The notes below the pieces were generated by a model. It was not told the origin of the DNA, did not search any database, and was given only the letters and a program-made list of their open reading frames with translations. A program made the position numbers and the translations under genes. A stretch of 64,000 bases of DNA from Prorocentrum cordatum (Eukaryota; Sar; Dinophyceae; Prorocentrales; Prorocentraceae), in NCBI GenBank assembly GCA_963575745.1, contig CAUYUJ010017968.1, positions 1 through 64,000 of the forward strand, in the 5' to 3' direction. Each line of letters begins with the position of its first letter. The first letter of the stretch is position 1. This document shows, piece after piece, positions 9,570 through 19,796 of this stretch.

Positions 9570-10160
9570 GTGGGGGGGGGGGGCACTTTACCCCCCCTCC
9601 CTTGGCGTACAAACATAAAGGACAAACCATCTCTGAATATGTGCTTGTATGTGTATACGTATGCACGCATTCGCTCCGTGCAGCGGAATGCTGCGTGGCA
9701 TTGGCAAAGCTCGCTGCCACCACCTGCAACTCGTTGCAACGCACATGGCCAGCAGCCGGAAGATCCGACAGACGCACGCTGCCGCCTGCTGCTCTCTCGT
9801 AGGCTCGGGGGCGTGAGCCGAAAAAGGATCAAGTGCCGCCGAGGATGCGGCTGGAGGTGAGGATGAGACAGTGGAGGAGGAGGAGGAGGAGAAGGAGGGA
9901 GGTGGAGGAGGAGGCGGAGGAGGAGGCGGAGGAGGAGGGGTACTTGGGGGCGCGCAGATCGATGATCTTCACAATGTGTGTTAGCGCCAACGTGTGCTTG
10001 TCCACAGAGGCACTGCAGTATGACGCAGGCAGCGCAACGAGAGCCGACACAGGCTGCGCGCTATCGGCGGAGCCGAACAAGGTAAACGGACGGGGCAAGG
10101 GTGGTGGCCTTCTAAGATCGGGGAAACGAAAACTCGGATTAGGGGGACTCGGGGTGGGCT
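9570..10160. other. No recognisable gene; GGA microsatellite inside
   Basis: Contains a GGA-rich tract at 9871-9939. A minus-strand string VDKHTLALTHIVKIIDLRAP (about 9955-10015) faintly resembles the spacing of TPR helices seen near 56.6 kb, but is too short to call. Confidence 0.4.
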
Positions 10161-10164
10161 GACG

Positions 10165-10325
10165 GCTGACGGGGCCATCATGAAAATGGCGAGACCGAGT
10201 CTGAAATTTGGCACGAGCTTCCGTTGCAAGCATCCTACGAAAACTGGACCGCCCAAATACAGGACGCGCTCGTCGAAAAGCGTCGACAAACCCGAGTTCC
10301 AGCGCATTCGAATCTTACGTTTCCC
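10165..10325 (+). repeat. Interspersed repeat family E, copy 1
   Basis: Shares GTCTGAAATTTGGC, AAAACTGGACCG, CAGGACG and GTCGAAAAGC in order with 55271-55430. Roughly 75-80 percent alike by eye. Confidence 0.65.
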
Positions 10326-10329
10326 CGAT

Positions 10330-11010
10330 AAGAGAGCTCAGGCCTTCTCCGTAGGGATCGGAGGCTTCCCAGACGGCTGCCGAGAAGGCAGCAAGGCTTC
10401 TGAGAAGCCCCCTGCCGACTCAGAAGGCCGCCCCCCTCGCGCCCAACACGCTTGGCGCGCCGCGAAGCCCGGAACTCGGACAAAATCGGGTGAGGATAAA
10501 TCGAGAGTCTCTGAGTGAAGGGGCCCCAGGACACACAAATAAATACACACAAATAAAAGGATTCCCCATATTTTCCTATATTTTCTGGGTTTCTGTCTTC
10601 CCCCCCACTGCCCATATTTTCTTATATTTTCTAGGAAATCGAGGATCAATTGTGTCTGTGTGTTTCTTCTCCTCCTGACTGAGATCCGGCGGCGGCTCTG
10701 GAGGATGTCTTGGGCGCCGCGGCTTTCTCAGAGCGCTCCAGAACGCTCTGGGAGCGTTCTGGAACGGCTTGTATCCTCGTCCTAGCCCCGCCCGGATTCG
10801 GGGTCCTCAGAACTCCCGAAACCTTCCCCGTAGCCGGTGGAACCCGGTTGGCCATCCCAAAACGTTCTCGTTGGCGGTACTGGGGGCGTGGGCACGGCCC
10901 CCAAAAGCCGAGCACGGCGGAAAGCACCCGCCTCGACTTTTCAAGGCGGCGGTGGCAGTCCGGGGACGACCCAGGCCCCCGACGTCGTGTTCTTTCCCGG
11001 GTAGAACTTG
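10330..11010. other. No recognisable gene
   Basis: Mixed GC-rich and AT-rich sequence. The part near 10380-10450 carries GAGAAGGC/GCTTCTGAGAAGCC inverted words also seen at 14870-14990 and 57315-57440. No gene recognised. Confidence 0.45.
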
Positions 11011-11013
11011 CCG

Positions 11014-11134
11014 TCGCTCGGACCTCCATTCCCTGTGCATTTTTCGGTTTCGTGCGTGCTTTGTTTTGTTGGCTCGATGGTCCAAGATGCTCCTCGATGG
11101 TTCCCGCCGAGAAAAAATGCACACGTCCGAGCGA
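11014..11134. mobile_element. Short TIR element family B, copy 2
   Basis: Bounded by TCGCTCGGAC and GTCCGAGCGA as in 671-786. Most of the interior aligns with copy 1 without large gaps. Confidence 0.65.
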
Positions 11135-11459
11135 TGCCAAGAGAACCCCAAAGGTCTGGACCTTTTCCGCGGGACTGGCCTTCCACCCTGAGCCTTTCCC
11201 TTGACGGTTCCGGGGCCCGGCGAAGGCCCCCCAGCGGCGGAAAGCTATTGCAAACTCGCCGTGATGCTTTTTGTCCGCGAGCGGAGGGAGTGACGAAGAA
11301 GTCGGCGCCGTGGCGGGCGCCCCAGGCTGCACCACTGTCCATCTCGGAGAGGCCACGTGGCAGCCCAGGGAGGTGCCCAGAGCCTGTCTCTGGACACGGC
11401 GGGGAACCGCCGCCCAGTACGTTGGGCGTGATCAAAACGTGTCGCCTCCATTGACACGA

Positions 11460-13770
11460 TTACCACTCGAGGGTGTGACGACCTACGTCTGGGGAGCTCT
11501 TCGAGTAGAACTGGTCGTACCACTGGAAGAAATCCAAAAAGGGCCCGTCATTCGCGACGAGCTTGGGATTCTTTCGCCATATTTTGGTCTCCCAGACTGG
11601 CCGGTCCTGGTCAAGCGCGTTCGCCCCAATGCTCGCAATGAATAGCACCAGCAATCGCGGCACGGTGCGCTCAGCATACCAACGAATCTCTACAAACTGT
11701 TTAAAAGGCTCGATGGGCAAAAGCGTTTTGATTTGCCTGAGCATTCCAAAGGGTGTCTTCATTGTGAAATGTATAATGGTTGGACCCTCGAAAGTCACAC
11801 GCGTGTCGACGGTTGCACTTGCCGTGCTGGACAGTGGCACTGGCAATTTCGGGTTTCCAAAGAAGTGTAATCCTTTCGTTTTTTCTGTGAATAGAGCCAA
11901 CTCTGGTTTCTCAACCATCTCACCATTAACGTCACCCGTCCCGTAGGCCTGGTCAATGACATGCTCACCTGTCACAAAACGAGAAAGCACAGGGAGGGGA
12001 AACGGTGCGTGTAGCGTTTGGAAATGATACGGGTCTGCGCTGTTCAGGGCCATCTCGGAACAATGCATGCCGAACTCATTGGTACGCATGTCCGCCAGGT
12101 AGAAGCTTCCGTCTTCTAAGCCCGCTTCCACTTGCTTGTGGCACTCCAGCTCCCACTGTGGGGGACGCCCCTCAGCGTCGAACCAAACGAATCCGCCGGC
12201 CCAACATGCCAGATGCTTGCCAGGCCTGGCAAGGATGAGACCACAAAGCGCCTTCCCCTCGAGGATGCGAGGTCGCTGGCACACCCTGCCTTGAAGCCCT
12301 CTTGGGGCTACCTTTCAGGCCTTCAAACACCCTTTGGCTCCACAAGGGCCCTCTTGGGCCTCTTGGAACAATATTAGGGTCCCTTGGGGCTTCCTGGGGC
12401 TTGCTTTTTTCCCCGCGCTCACAGGCTAGGCGAGTGGGGCTTGTTTTGAAGGTATGAGGGACAGCTTGGGAGATCTACGAGCCGTCCTGGGGTGGTAGTG
12501 AGACGGGGGGGAGTATTGGGCCCTATTGGGGAGCTCTTGTGGGCCTCTTGGGGCCCCTTTGAAGCTTCTGGGGCCCTTCTTGGACCTACCTGGAACTCAA
12601 ACATGGAATGCCCAAACAAACGAAAACTCGCAGACTGTTGACGGCTTCCGCCACCTGAGGTCTGCGCAGACACGTTCGAGTCTCTTGCGCCACCTCCCTG
12701 GGGATCCCGACGCTGCGAACAGATTGCAACATTGCGAAAAATCACGACTGGAGCCCTAGGCCACATCTATCTTTGCTCGGCATTTGAGAGGCCAGGTCGA
12801 TCTGTGGTGGACTCGCGGCCCGAATCTGGGCGAGAACGGACCCGCGGCCCGAACGGAACGCCTGAGTCTCAGGGCTTCACGCCATCTTGGGGACACTCGG
12901 GCCATCTTGGAGACATGCTCGGCCATCTTGGGCGCCTCTTAGAGCCCTCCTCCTCTGAGGCCATTTCGGGTGGCCTCTCGGCGCCCTCTGGGGCTACTTT
13001 AACGCGGCGCGTGCTGCTCATGATCATCCCAACGACATGTTGCCCCAAGCTTGGGCCGTGCACAGGAATGGAGAAACAAACTACCACCACCCAACAATGA
13101 CCCACCCTCGAACAAACAAGAGAGAACGCGCGCAATACGCAACGCCAAAAGAAAGGCTGGTGGAATACGCGAAGCATCTGAATACCCTTTCCAGAATCAC
13201 TCGTACCGTGTAGGCTTGCAAATTCACATCCTCAGGAAGCTCACGGGTGGACTTACGGTAGGGAATATCCGTGCACTTCCCGTCGGCATCAAAGCGCCAA
13301 GCATGGAAGGGACACCTCAACGTGTTGCCTACCACGGTGCCGCAACCCAAGTGGGCACCCATATGCGGGCAGAAAGCATCCACTACTCCAACTTTCCCGT
13401 CATCGCCACGAAACGCAACCATCTGCGTTCCAAGTGCACTGATTGACTTTACACGGCCATTTTCCAGGTCTGTAATATTGCATACGCAATGCCACCCGTT
13501 GGGGAAACCTGGGGGGAAAAATTTACTCCTCATTGCTTTATAGCGGCTCGAATGTGGGTCGAAGTAGTCTTTGGATCTGATCCTCGTAGCTGGTGACATC
13601 TGGTACAGAACGCTCAAGCCCAACGCCCCAAGGGACAACCCGAAGCCAACGTATTTGCCCGACGCCTGGCATGGAATCAACTGCGAACCTGAGGTTGATG
13701 TGTCTTCTTCAGCTATGTAAGGATTTAGGTGCGACAACACGACAGCAGCACGCGACTTGGCTTTCGACAT
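11460..13770 (-). CDS. nvd: Neverland/DAF-36-type cholesterol 7-desaturase (Rieske oxygenase), two exons
   Basis: Two minus-strand exons (13770-13201 and 12215-11460) join in phase across a GT-AG intron to give about 441 residues, near the usual family length. A hydrophobic segment (about residues 40-57) would anchor it in the ER. The Rieske [2Fe-2S] site is complete: CPH at 134-136 and CPFH at 153-156. In exon 2, N-x-x-D-x-x-H-x4-H (N248, D251, H254, H259) supplies the mononuclear iron ligands, and the C-terminal wording (RPVWETKIW, then DGPFLDFFQWYDQFYS) matches Neverland proteins. Animal members insert the 7,8 double bond of cholesterol; the substrate here is inferred. The longer open frame upstream begins with TTG, so the ATG at 13770 is preferred. 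All key residues are present, and no stop or shift was seen. Confidence 0.88.
12216..13200 (-). other. Intron of the Rieske oxygenase gene
   Basis: Donor GTGATT directly after the TVR codons and acceptor GGCAAG before CATCTG keep phase 0. The intron (985 bases) holds degenerate GGCC/TTGG repeat words at 12290-12600 and 12880-13000. Boundaries come from protein continuity and splice consensus, without transcript data. Confidence 0.7.
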
Positions 13771-13815
13771 CGTGATAGCAGCTGAGAGGTGAACAACGTG
13801 TGTTGGGCACGACGG

Positions 13816-13837
13816 CTTGAGCCACAAGCGGCTGGGG
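13816..13837 (-). promoter_or_regulatory. Possible relict dinoflagellate spliced-leader sequence
   Basis: On the minus strand AGCC-x2-TT-x-TGGCTCAAG lies 45 bases upstream of the oxygenase ATG. It resembles the 3' part of the 22-base dinoflagellate spliced leader (AGCCATTTTGGCTCAAG) with two substitutions and one inserted base. Relict leaders arise when trans-spliced mRNA is reverse-transcribed back into the genome. Retention of an intron in this gene argues for caution. Confidence 0.4.
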
Positions 13838-14760
13838 ATGAGGCGGACGATGACAACGATGGCAAGTTCTCATTCAACATGTGCTGTGTACGACGTCTCG
13901 ACCTGGCATGAGGGAAAAAGACGTCTCGAGGGGAAGGGGCCCTGGACCACAAGGCGTTTCCCAGGACTGGCCTTTCATCCCGAAGCGATCTCCCAACCTT
14001 CCCCTGGGACGCACAAGGACATACGAGTACTGTGCCCTCCTTGGAAGCGTGCGCCCGACCCGAACATATAATACAACCATCACGTAGTACATCGTTTCCC
14101 GACCGGTATGGCCAGAAAACGCCCGCCATGACGCATATACTATCAGAGTTCTCGGTGCGGGCGTCGTACCGGGGGGGGCGACGCACACATACAACCCTCG
14201 TCAAAAATAAACTGAGGGATTCTGTTTTCGGTGATTGTATGGTCAGCGCTACTCCAATGCTGACGCTAGATATCTGACGTGGACGCAAGGGCTTCAAAAA
14301 TCCGACGACCCCGCCGCAGCATTGAAGAACGCAGTTTCTAACAAGTGCCCGAGAAGATCGACCGTCGTGATTTCCAACTTTGGTTCTGTTTATCTTTGAC
14401 GAGGCTTGTAGTATTAGCATGTTGGGGTGACGCCGATACACTGCTCGTGCGCGAAGCACTTGTTGCTCTGCCTTCATCCTCCCGCCTCCTCCCTCCCTCC
14501 GCACACGTCCACACGAGCACGCACTTCTGGGCCGTCGATGTTCAAGTTATTGCCGTGTGCGACTTAATATTTGTATGTCCGAGGTCCGCCGTGCATCGGG
14601 AAGATCTGAAAATCTCGTGCACTGTGGGGCCAACCAGTCACTCGTGCGAGCGCGGCTGGCGCACCTGACCTCATGGACGTCTTGGAAAGCTTTGTTCGCG
14701 TGGCCACATTGGGGGCATCATCTCTGGTAAGACTTCGGATTGCGTACAGACCGCCTGCCC
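13838..14760. other. Upstream region of the oxygenase gene, no gene recognised
   Basis: No domain, RNA gene or long repeat recognised. GGGACTGGCCTT-type words near 13965 echo 11170. Confidence 0.45.
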
Positions 14761-14761
14761 A

Positions 14762-15081
14762 TGGCCTCAACAGGCCCCCCGAGTAATCCTGTGTGGTTGC
14801 AACACCCCAACCCTGGGGCGCGGAGCGCCCTAGGTTGGCGGCGCGCACAAGGGGGTGGAGGGAGGGGGGAGGGCTTCTTAGAAGGAGCCTACTTCTTAGA
14901 AGGCGCTGGCCTTGCATCTGCATATAAGGCCCGCGCCTTCTGAGAAGCAGGGGTGCTTCTAAGAAGCCCTCCGCCCTCCCCCCACCCCCCCTCTGCGCGT
15001 GGCTGACTAGGGGCGCCGCTTGAGGCGGCGCCGGGGTGTTGAGACCGCCCTGGACTACTCGGGGGGCCTGTCGAGGCCAGC
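14762..15081. mobile_element. Nested inverted-repeat element, family F copy 1
   Basis: Outer arms at 14762-14813 and 15035-15081 contain GGCCTCAACAGGCCCCCCGA and its reverse complement. Inner arms (about 14841-14898 and 14944-15001) contain AGGGCTTCTTAGAAG and CTTCTAAGAAGCCCT beside G-rich and C-rich runs. The outer family recurs at 63812-63962 without the inner element. Confidence 0.7.
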
Positions 15082-15340
15082 CGGGACTACCTGGGAGGGC
15101 TGTAAGCGACCCGCAGCCTGATCAAACTCTTACCTACAGGGCAGTTTCTATTACATAGGTTTTTTTTTTAAGATATATTATTTTAAAACAAAGATTCATT
15201 CATGAATAAATTCATGCATGAACTCAGCGTTGTTTTTTTAACTAAACCCCTGCATGTTTAATACATGATCCGCACGCGGAACATGTACAAAAAACGGCAC
15301 TGTACTCCTTTCTGTGCCTTCTTCAGGGAGCCGGCTCATC
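15082..15340. other. AT-rich island, no gene
   Basis: Bases 15155-15240 are unusually AT-rich for this window (T run, ATATATT, ATTCATGAATAAATTCATG). No gene seen. Confidence 0.5.
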
Positions 15341-15480
15341 ATAATAAGCACCCCGGCATGCAAAGCTAAATAGTAAACGCACCCGAGGAAAGAATCGAAC
15401 AGTACAGGGCTGTTTGGTAAACGCCCAGGGCCGCGCAGTAAACGCCAATGGTGGGGGTCGGAGTGGTCTTTCCTCCGTTG
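15341..15480. mobile_element. Short TIR element family G, copy 1
   Basis: Shares several AGTAAACGC motifs, CAGGGC and GCAGTAAACGCCAAT in the same order with 63043-63180. The ends carry a weak inverted repeat (AAGCACCCCGGC versus ACCACTCCGAC). Confidence 0.65.
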
Positions 15481-15753
15481 ATTCTTCCTGAAACTTGTTC
15501 GGAGAGAATATGCCGCCTGTCGGAAGAGGAAGAGGAGGAGCAGCAGCAGCAGCACGAGGAGGAGGCGGACGTCGAAGGAGGACCGGACGCCCCGTCCTCC
15601 TCTGACGACGGGCCGCATGTCGTGTTTGATGAGACGCCCTGAAGTGGTGGCTAGCGGCTAGCGTGTACGTAAGATTGTGCTATGTAATGTTCGGTTCGAT
15701 TCCGCCCCAATGTAGTATATAACATTAGAGTATGTATATGTTATGTTGTGTAC

Positions 15754-15860
15754 GGGCCGGCGTGATGTCGTGACGCCTCTCACGTTTGGTATGTCTTCTA
15801 ATCGGACGTTGCTGCTAGTGCTTGTTTCTGTGGTCAGCCTGGGCTGGGCGCGCATGTCGC
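15754..15860 (+). repeat. 110-base repeat, unit 1 of 4
   Basis: Begins GGGCCGGCGTGATGTCGTGA and includes CGTTGCTGC and GGCGCGCATGTCG. The units at 15967, 16181 and 16701 share these words. Confidence 0.75.
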
Positions 15861-15966
15861 GTATGCTAGGCCGCCAGTACTCGGTCTCTGCCGAATTCTA
15901 CTATATCAAATTGTGTTCGGTTCTGTTCTGATTTATGCGCATCTGTTTGTTTCTGTTCTGCTCTAG

Positions 15967-16066
15967 ACGGGGCGTCGTGACGTCGTGACGCCTGTCGCAT
16001 TTGATATATCGCCTCATCGGTCGTTGCCGCGCCTGTTTTTTACTGTGGCCAGGCGCGGATGCTGCG
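15967..16066 (+). repeat. 110-base repeat, unit 2 of 4
   Basis: Starts about 214 bases after unit 1: GTGACGTCGTGACGCCTGTC, then TCGTTGCCGCGCCTG and CTGTGGCCAGG. Confidence 0.75.
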
Positions 16067-16180
16067 TTTGACAGTGCGCCCTTAATCTGTCGTTGCTGTA
16101 TCTAACAGTGTTCAATTCTCTTATGGACGATAAGGTTCAATTCAGCAGTGCTACAATCTGATCAGTTGTGTTGTCGCCGA

Positions 16181-16287
16181 GACGGCGTGACGCCTGTCAC
16201 GTTAGTTAGATGCGTCGTCCGATCGGTCGTTGCTGCGCCTGCTTGTACCTGTGGCTGGGCTGACCTCGGCGCGCACGTCGTGTTTGA
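16181..16287 (+). repeat. 110-base repeat, unit 3 of 4
   Basis: Starts about 214 bases after unit 2: GGCGTGACGCCTGTCACG, CCGATCGGTCGTTGCTGCGC, GACCTCGGCGCGCACGTCG. Confidence 0.75.
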
Positions 16288-16700
16288 TTATGCTGCCGTA
16301 CGCCGTACGGCCTATTCTGTTATGAAATTCCTCTTGGAGTTTTGTTTCTCTTCTAATAGAGTATGCCCAGTTATGCTCACCCCTGTCATTGCATGACTTG
16401 CTATGGCTTGATCTGCTCTGGTACGCGGCACCACGTTATGATATGATACGCATAGTCTGCCAGGTTAGGTATGTGATGATGTTCCCTGTGATGCTGCTTA
16501 AGGTATGCTGGGGCCGTTCTAGTATATGCCAAGAAGTTATAGCCAATCAAAGTAAATCTAATTTCTTGACGTCGGGGTCGCAGTAGTACATCACTTCTGC
16601 TATGTTATGCTAATTACGGTGTGCTCTATTCGTGAGATCGTGCTGGTTGGATAATGTTATATTATATTGTGGCCTACTGTGCCTGTTCTGTTATCGAAGG

Positions 16701-16808
16701 GCCGGCGTGACGCCGTGACGCCAGTTGCGATAAATACGTCGTCCGATCGTTCGTTGCTACGCCTGTTTGATCCTGTGGCCAGCCTGACCTCGGCGCGCAC
16801 GTCGCGAT
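16701..16808 (+). repeat. 110-base repeat, unit 4 of 4
   Basis: Starts 520 bases after unit 3, so the regular spacing is broken here. It shares GACGCCGTGACGCC and GACCTCGGCGCGCACGTCG. Confidence 0.75.
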
Positions 16809-16819
16809 TGATTACACTG

Positions 16820-17640
16820 TAGTGCAACATACGATGCTGTGATGACATGCTCTGTCATGTTACGAAATGCTGCGATTCTGTGTAATGTTACGATATGCGA
16901 TGTCACTGTGTGAAATGTTACGTTCTGTTATGTTACGCTATGTTCTGAGAATGCCTCCTTTGTTGTTATGATGTGTGGTGTTTTGGTATAGGATGAATGC
17001 TCCATGACGTCAGCGCATGCATTTTCATGCTGTGTACAGCTATGTCCTGTCCTAGCATGCCATGAAGTCTTATGCGTTGTTATGTTACGGTGTTGTTGTA
17101 TGGTACGCTACGCGATGCTATAACATGCTATGCCGCGCTCTGTTATGGTATGCGTTGCCATGTTATGGAATGGTGTGTGCCTTGAAGCTGTGCTACGGTA
17201 TGATATGGTATGCCATGGTATAATATGGGATGTTATTTTGCCTGATGGTATGTTCTGTTATGCTATGCTATGCTATGAGGTATGGTGGTGTGCACTGTTC
17301 TGTATAACACATTATCGCATCGAGTATGGTGTGATGCTCTGTTGTGTTCTGGTGTCATGCAAGCTCGTATACCGCGCTCTGTCATGTTATGAGTTACCAC
17401 CGCTGCTGCGATGCTATATGCCATGCCATATGTGTTGTGATGCTGTGTACGGTTGTGGTATGGTTTGTGTTGGTTTGTTATGGTATGATATGCTTTGCTC
17501 TGGCATGACATAAAGTAAGGTGTTATGAGATGTTATGTATGGATGCTCCGATATGTCATTCAATGCGTTATCATGACGTGTTGTGCTCTGATGTCATAGG
17601 ACATGGTAGGTGGGACTGTGTTGGTATGTTCAGTTATGCG
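16820..17640 (+). repeat. Degenerate TGTTATG/CTATG-rich region
   Basis: About 0.8 kb dominated by irregular TATG, TGTTATG, GCTATG and GTATGGT words, noticeably less GC-rich than its surroundings. No gene is recognised. Confidence 0.6.
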
Positions 17641-17679
17641 ACGTGTTCGTATGGGATACTTGCTTTGTCCTATTCTGGA

Positions 17680-18537
17680 AACCTCCCCGCGTCTCGTCCC
17701 CGAGTGTCGTCCTCGAGTCTCGTCCCCGAGTCTCCTCCCCGAGTCTCCTCCCCGAATCTCCTTCCCGACTCTCCTCCCCGAATCTCCTCCTCGCGTTCCC
17801 TCTCCGACTCTCCTCCCCGACTCTCCTCCTCGAGTTCCCTCCCCAACTCTCGCCCCCGAGTCTCATACTCGAGTTCCCTCCCCGACTCTCCTCCCCGACT
17901 CTCCTCCTCGAGTTCTCTAACCTACTCTCATCCCCGACTCTCCCCCGCGACTCTCCTCCCCGACTCTCCTCCCCGACTCTCCTCCCCGACTCTCCTCCCC
18001 GACTCCTCCCCGACTCTCCTCTAAGACTCTCCTCCCCGAGTCTCCTCCCCGACTCTCCTCCCGACTCTCGTCCTGACTCTCCTCCCCGACTCTCCTCCTC
18101 GACTCTCCTCCCCGACTCTCCTCCCTGACTCTCCTCCCCGACGCTCACCCACGAGTCTCCTCCCCGACGCTCACCCCCGAGTGTCCTCCCCGACTCTCCT
18201 CCCCAAGTCTCCTCCCCGACGCTCACCCCCGAGTCTCCTCCCCGAGTTTCCTCCCCAAGTCTCCTCCCCGACTCTCCTCCCCACCTCTCCTCCCCGACTC
18301 TCCTTCCCGACTCTCCTCCCCGACTCTCCTCCCCGACTCGCCTCCCCGACTCTCCTCCCCGACTCTCCTCCCCGATTCTCCTCCTCGAGTTCCCTCCCCG
18401 ACTCTCTTGCCCGAATCTCCTCCCCGACTCCTCTCCGACTCTCCTCCCCGACTCTCCTCCCCGACTCTCCTCCCCGGCTCTCACCCCGGACGCTCCTCCC
18501 CGACTCTCCTCCCCGACTCTCCTCCACGAGTCGCTCA
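17680..18537. repeat. 13-bp minisatellite (CTCCTCCCCGACT)
   Basis: About 65 units of a 13-base pyrimidine-rich motif with scattered variants (ACGCTCACCCCCGAG, CTCGAGTTCCCTC). Because 13 is not a multiple of 3, each frame encodes a 13-residue repeat. A minus-strand ATG frame (18817-17630) encodes a 395-residue Gly/Glu/Arg/Ser repeat peptide; expression is unsupported. Confidence 0.92.
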
Positions 18538-18540
18538 TGT

Positions 18541-19790
18541 GGGGCTGTCCTGTTCCTTGTAAGAAAACACGTGGATCGTGAACCAAGCGTTCCCGGGTGC
18601 GAAAAACACTTGGGTCGTGATCGAATGGTTCTGGGATCCTGAATTCGGGGATTTTCGGGGACCGGGCGGCCGCGGTATGCAGAATGGCGCGAGGCGGGAC
18701 ACTCGGGCATCCCGGGGATATGGCAGCTGTGGTGTGCAAGGTGGACGGGTCGGGAGGTCTGTTCTTGAAAACTAACGGCCCCAACCTGTCGAATAGAGAC
18801 GAACGGAAGTTCGACATCCCACATTGAAGCTTTCGATCCTATTGGGACTCAGCGGGCGCCTGGCGGCCCAAAGGGAACACCTAGTGGACCCAAAGTCGAA
18901 CATGTTGATCCTCGACCCTCCCCGTCATCACGGTATATTACCGTTGGCCTTTGGCGCTGCTGTCACGTTGCTCGGCCAGCTGCTGCTCGATCCTGCCCAC
19001 CTCGGGATTATGGGGCGAACCCAGCCGTGGCGACGAAGGTCCACCAAAGGCCCCTCTCCACGAACGAAGACGAAGGGAATTCTCCATCAACGCGATTGCT
19101 CGCGAGCGCTGCTGAACATCACAGCGGTGTTGCTCCGCAGCGCGCAGGGGACGCACGCTTGGCCAGCGAACTACCCAATGAGGGGAACAGAGGAAGGAGG
19201 AGGCCAGACAATATCGTGCAGCTCGTGCTTGCATCAGCCACTCTGACTTCGCTGGAAATGCCAGTAGAATTGTCGCCCACCAGCGCGAGACAAAAAACAT
19301 ACTCACTGCGTGGAGTCCCCCATATGTGCATCCTTATTTTTCTAAGTTATAAAATTGTAGTTGGGATAGTTTAGTGAGCTTCTATCCATATGAGCCATAT
19401 GTGCATCTCATAGTATAGGGTAGTGTTATTGGTGAACAGATGTCTATGGTAATTTTGCTATAAGAGCGCGCATACGTGAGCGACGAACACACGCGCGCGC
19501 AGTCGGCTGCATTTCCAACGCATGTATATGTTCATCCGCAAGCATATATCAGCGCATCTTTTTGTCAACGCAAAGAATTCATTGGCACTGCGTCGCAAGC
19601 ACCGTGGCTGAGGTCGTTCGCTTGTGCGCCCACGGTGACACAAGCCCTGCGCCAGCAACACCTGGTCACTCCTCCTTGACCGCCGTAATGGAATGGGAAT
19701 GGGACGCTCGTGCGGGCAATCGCCCGGGCACCTTAAGGGCGGAGCGGGTGAGGCCGTGGCCTCGCAGACATGGCCGGCTAGCTGGAAGCT
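18541..19790. other. No recognisable gene
   Basis: Mixed sequence with short frames on both strands. A minus-strand peptide near 18950-19060 ends in a short coil-like NPEVGRIEQQLAEQ string, insufficient for a call. Confidence 0.4.
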
Positions 19791-19796
19791 TACTCA

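Noticed and set aside
13771-13827. Longer N-terminus for the Rieske oxygenase (19 extra residues)
   Set aside because: The upstream start codon is TTG and the extension overlaps the spliced-leader-like string. The ATG at 13770 is preferred.
15686-15702. GGTTCGATTCC, a tRNA T-loop-like string
   Set aside because: Flanking bases do not form a five-base T-stem, and no acceptor or anticodon arm can be found upstream.
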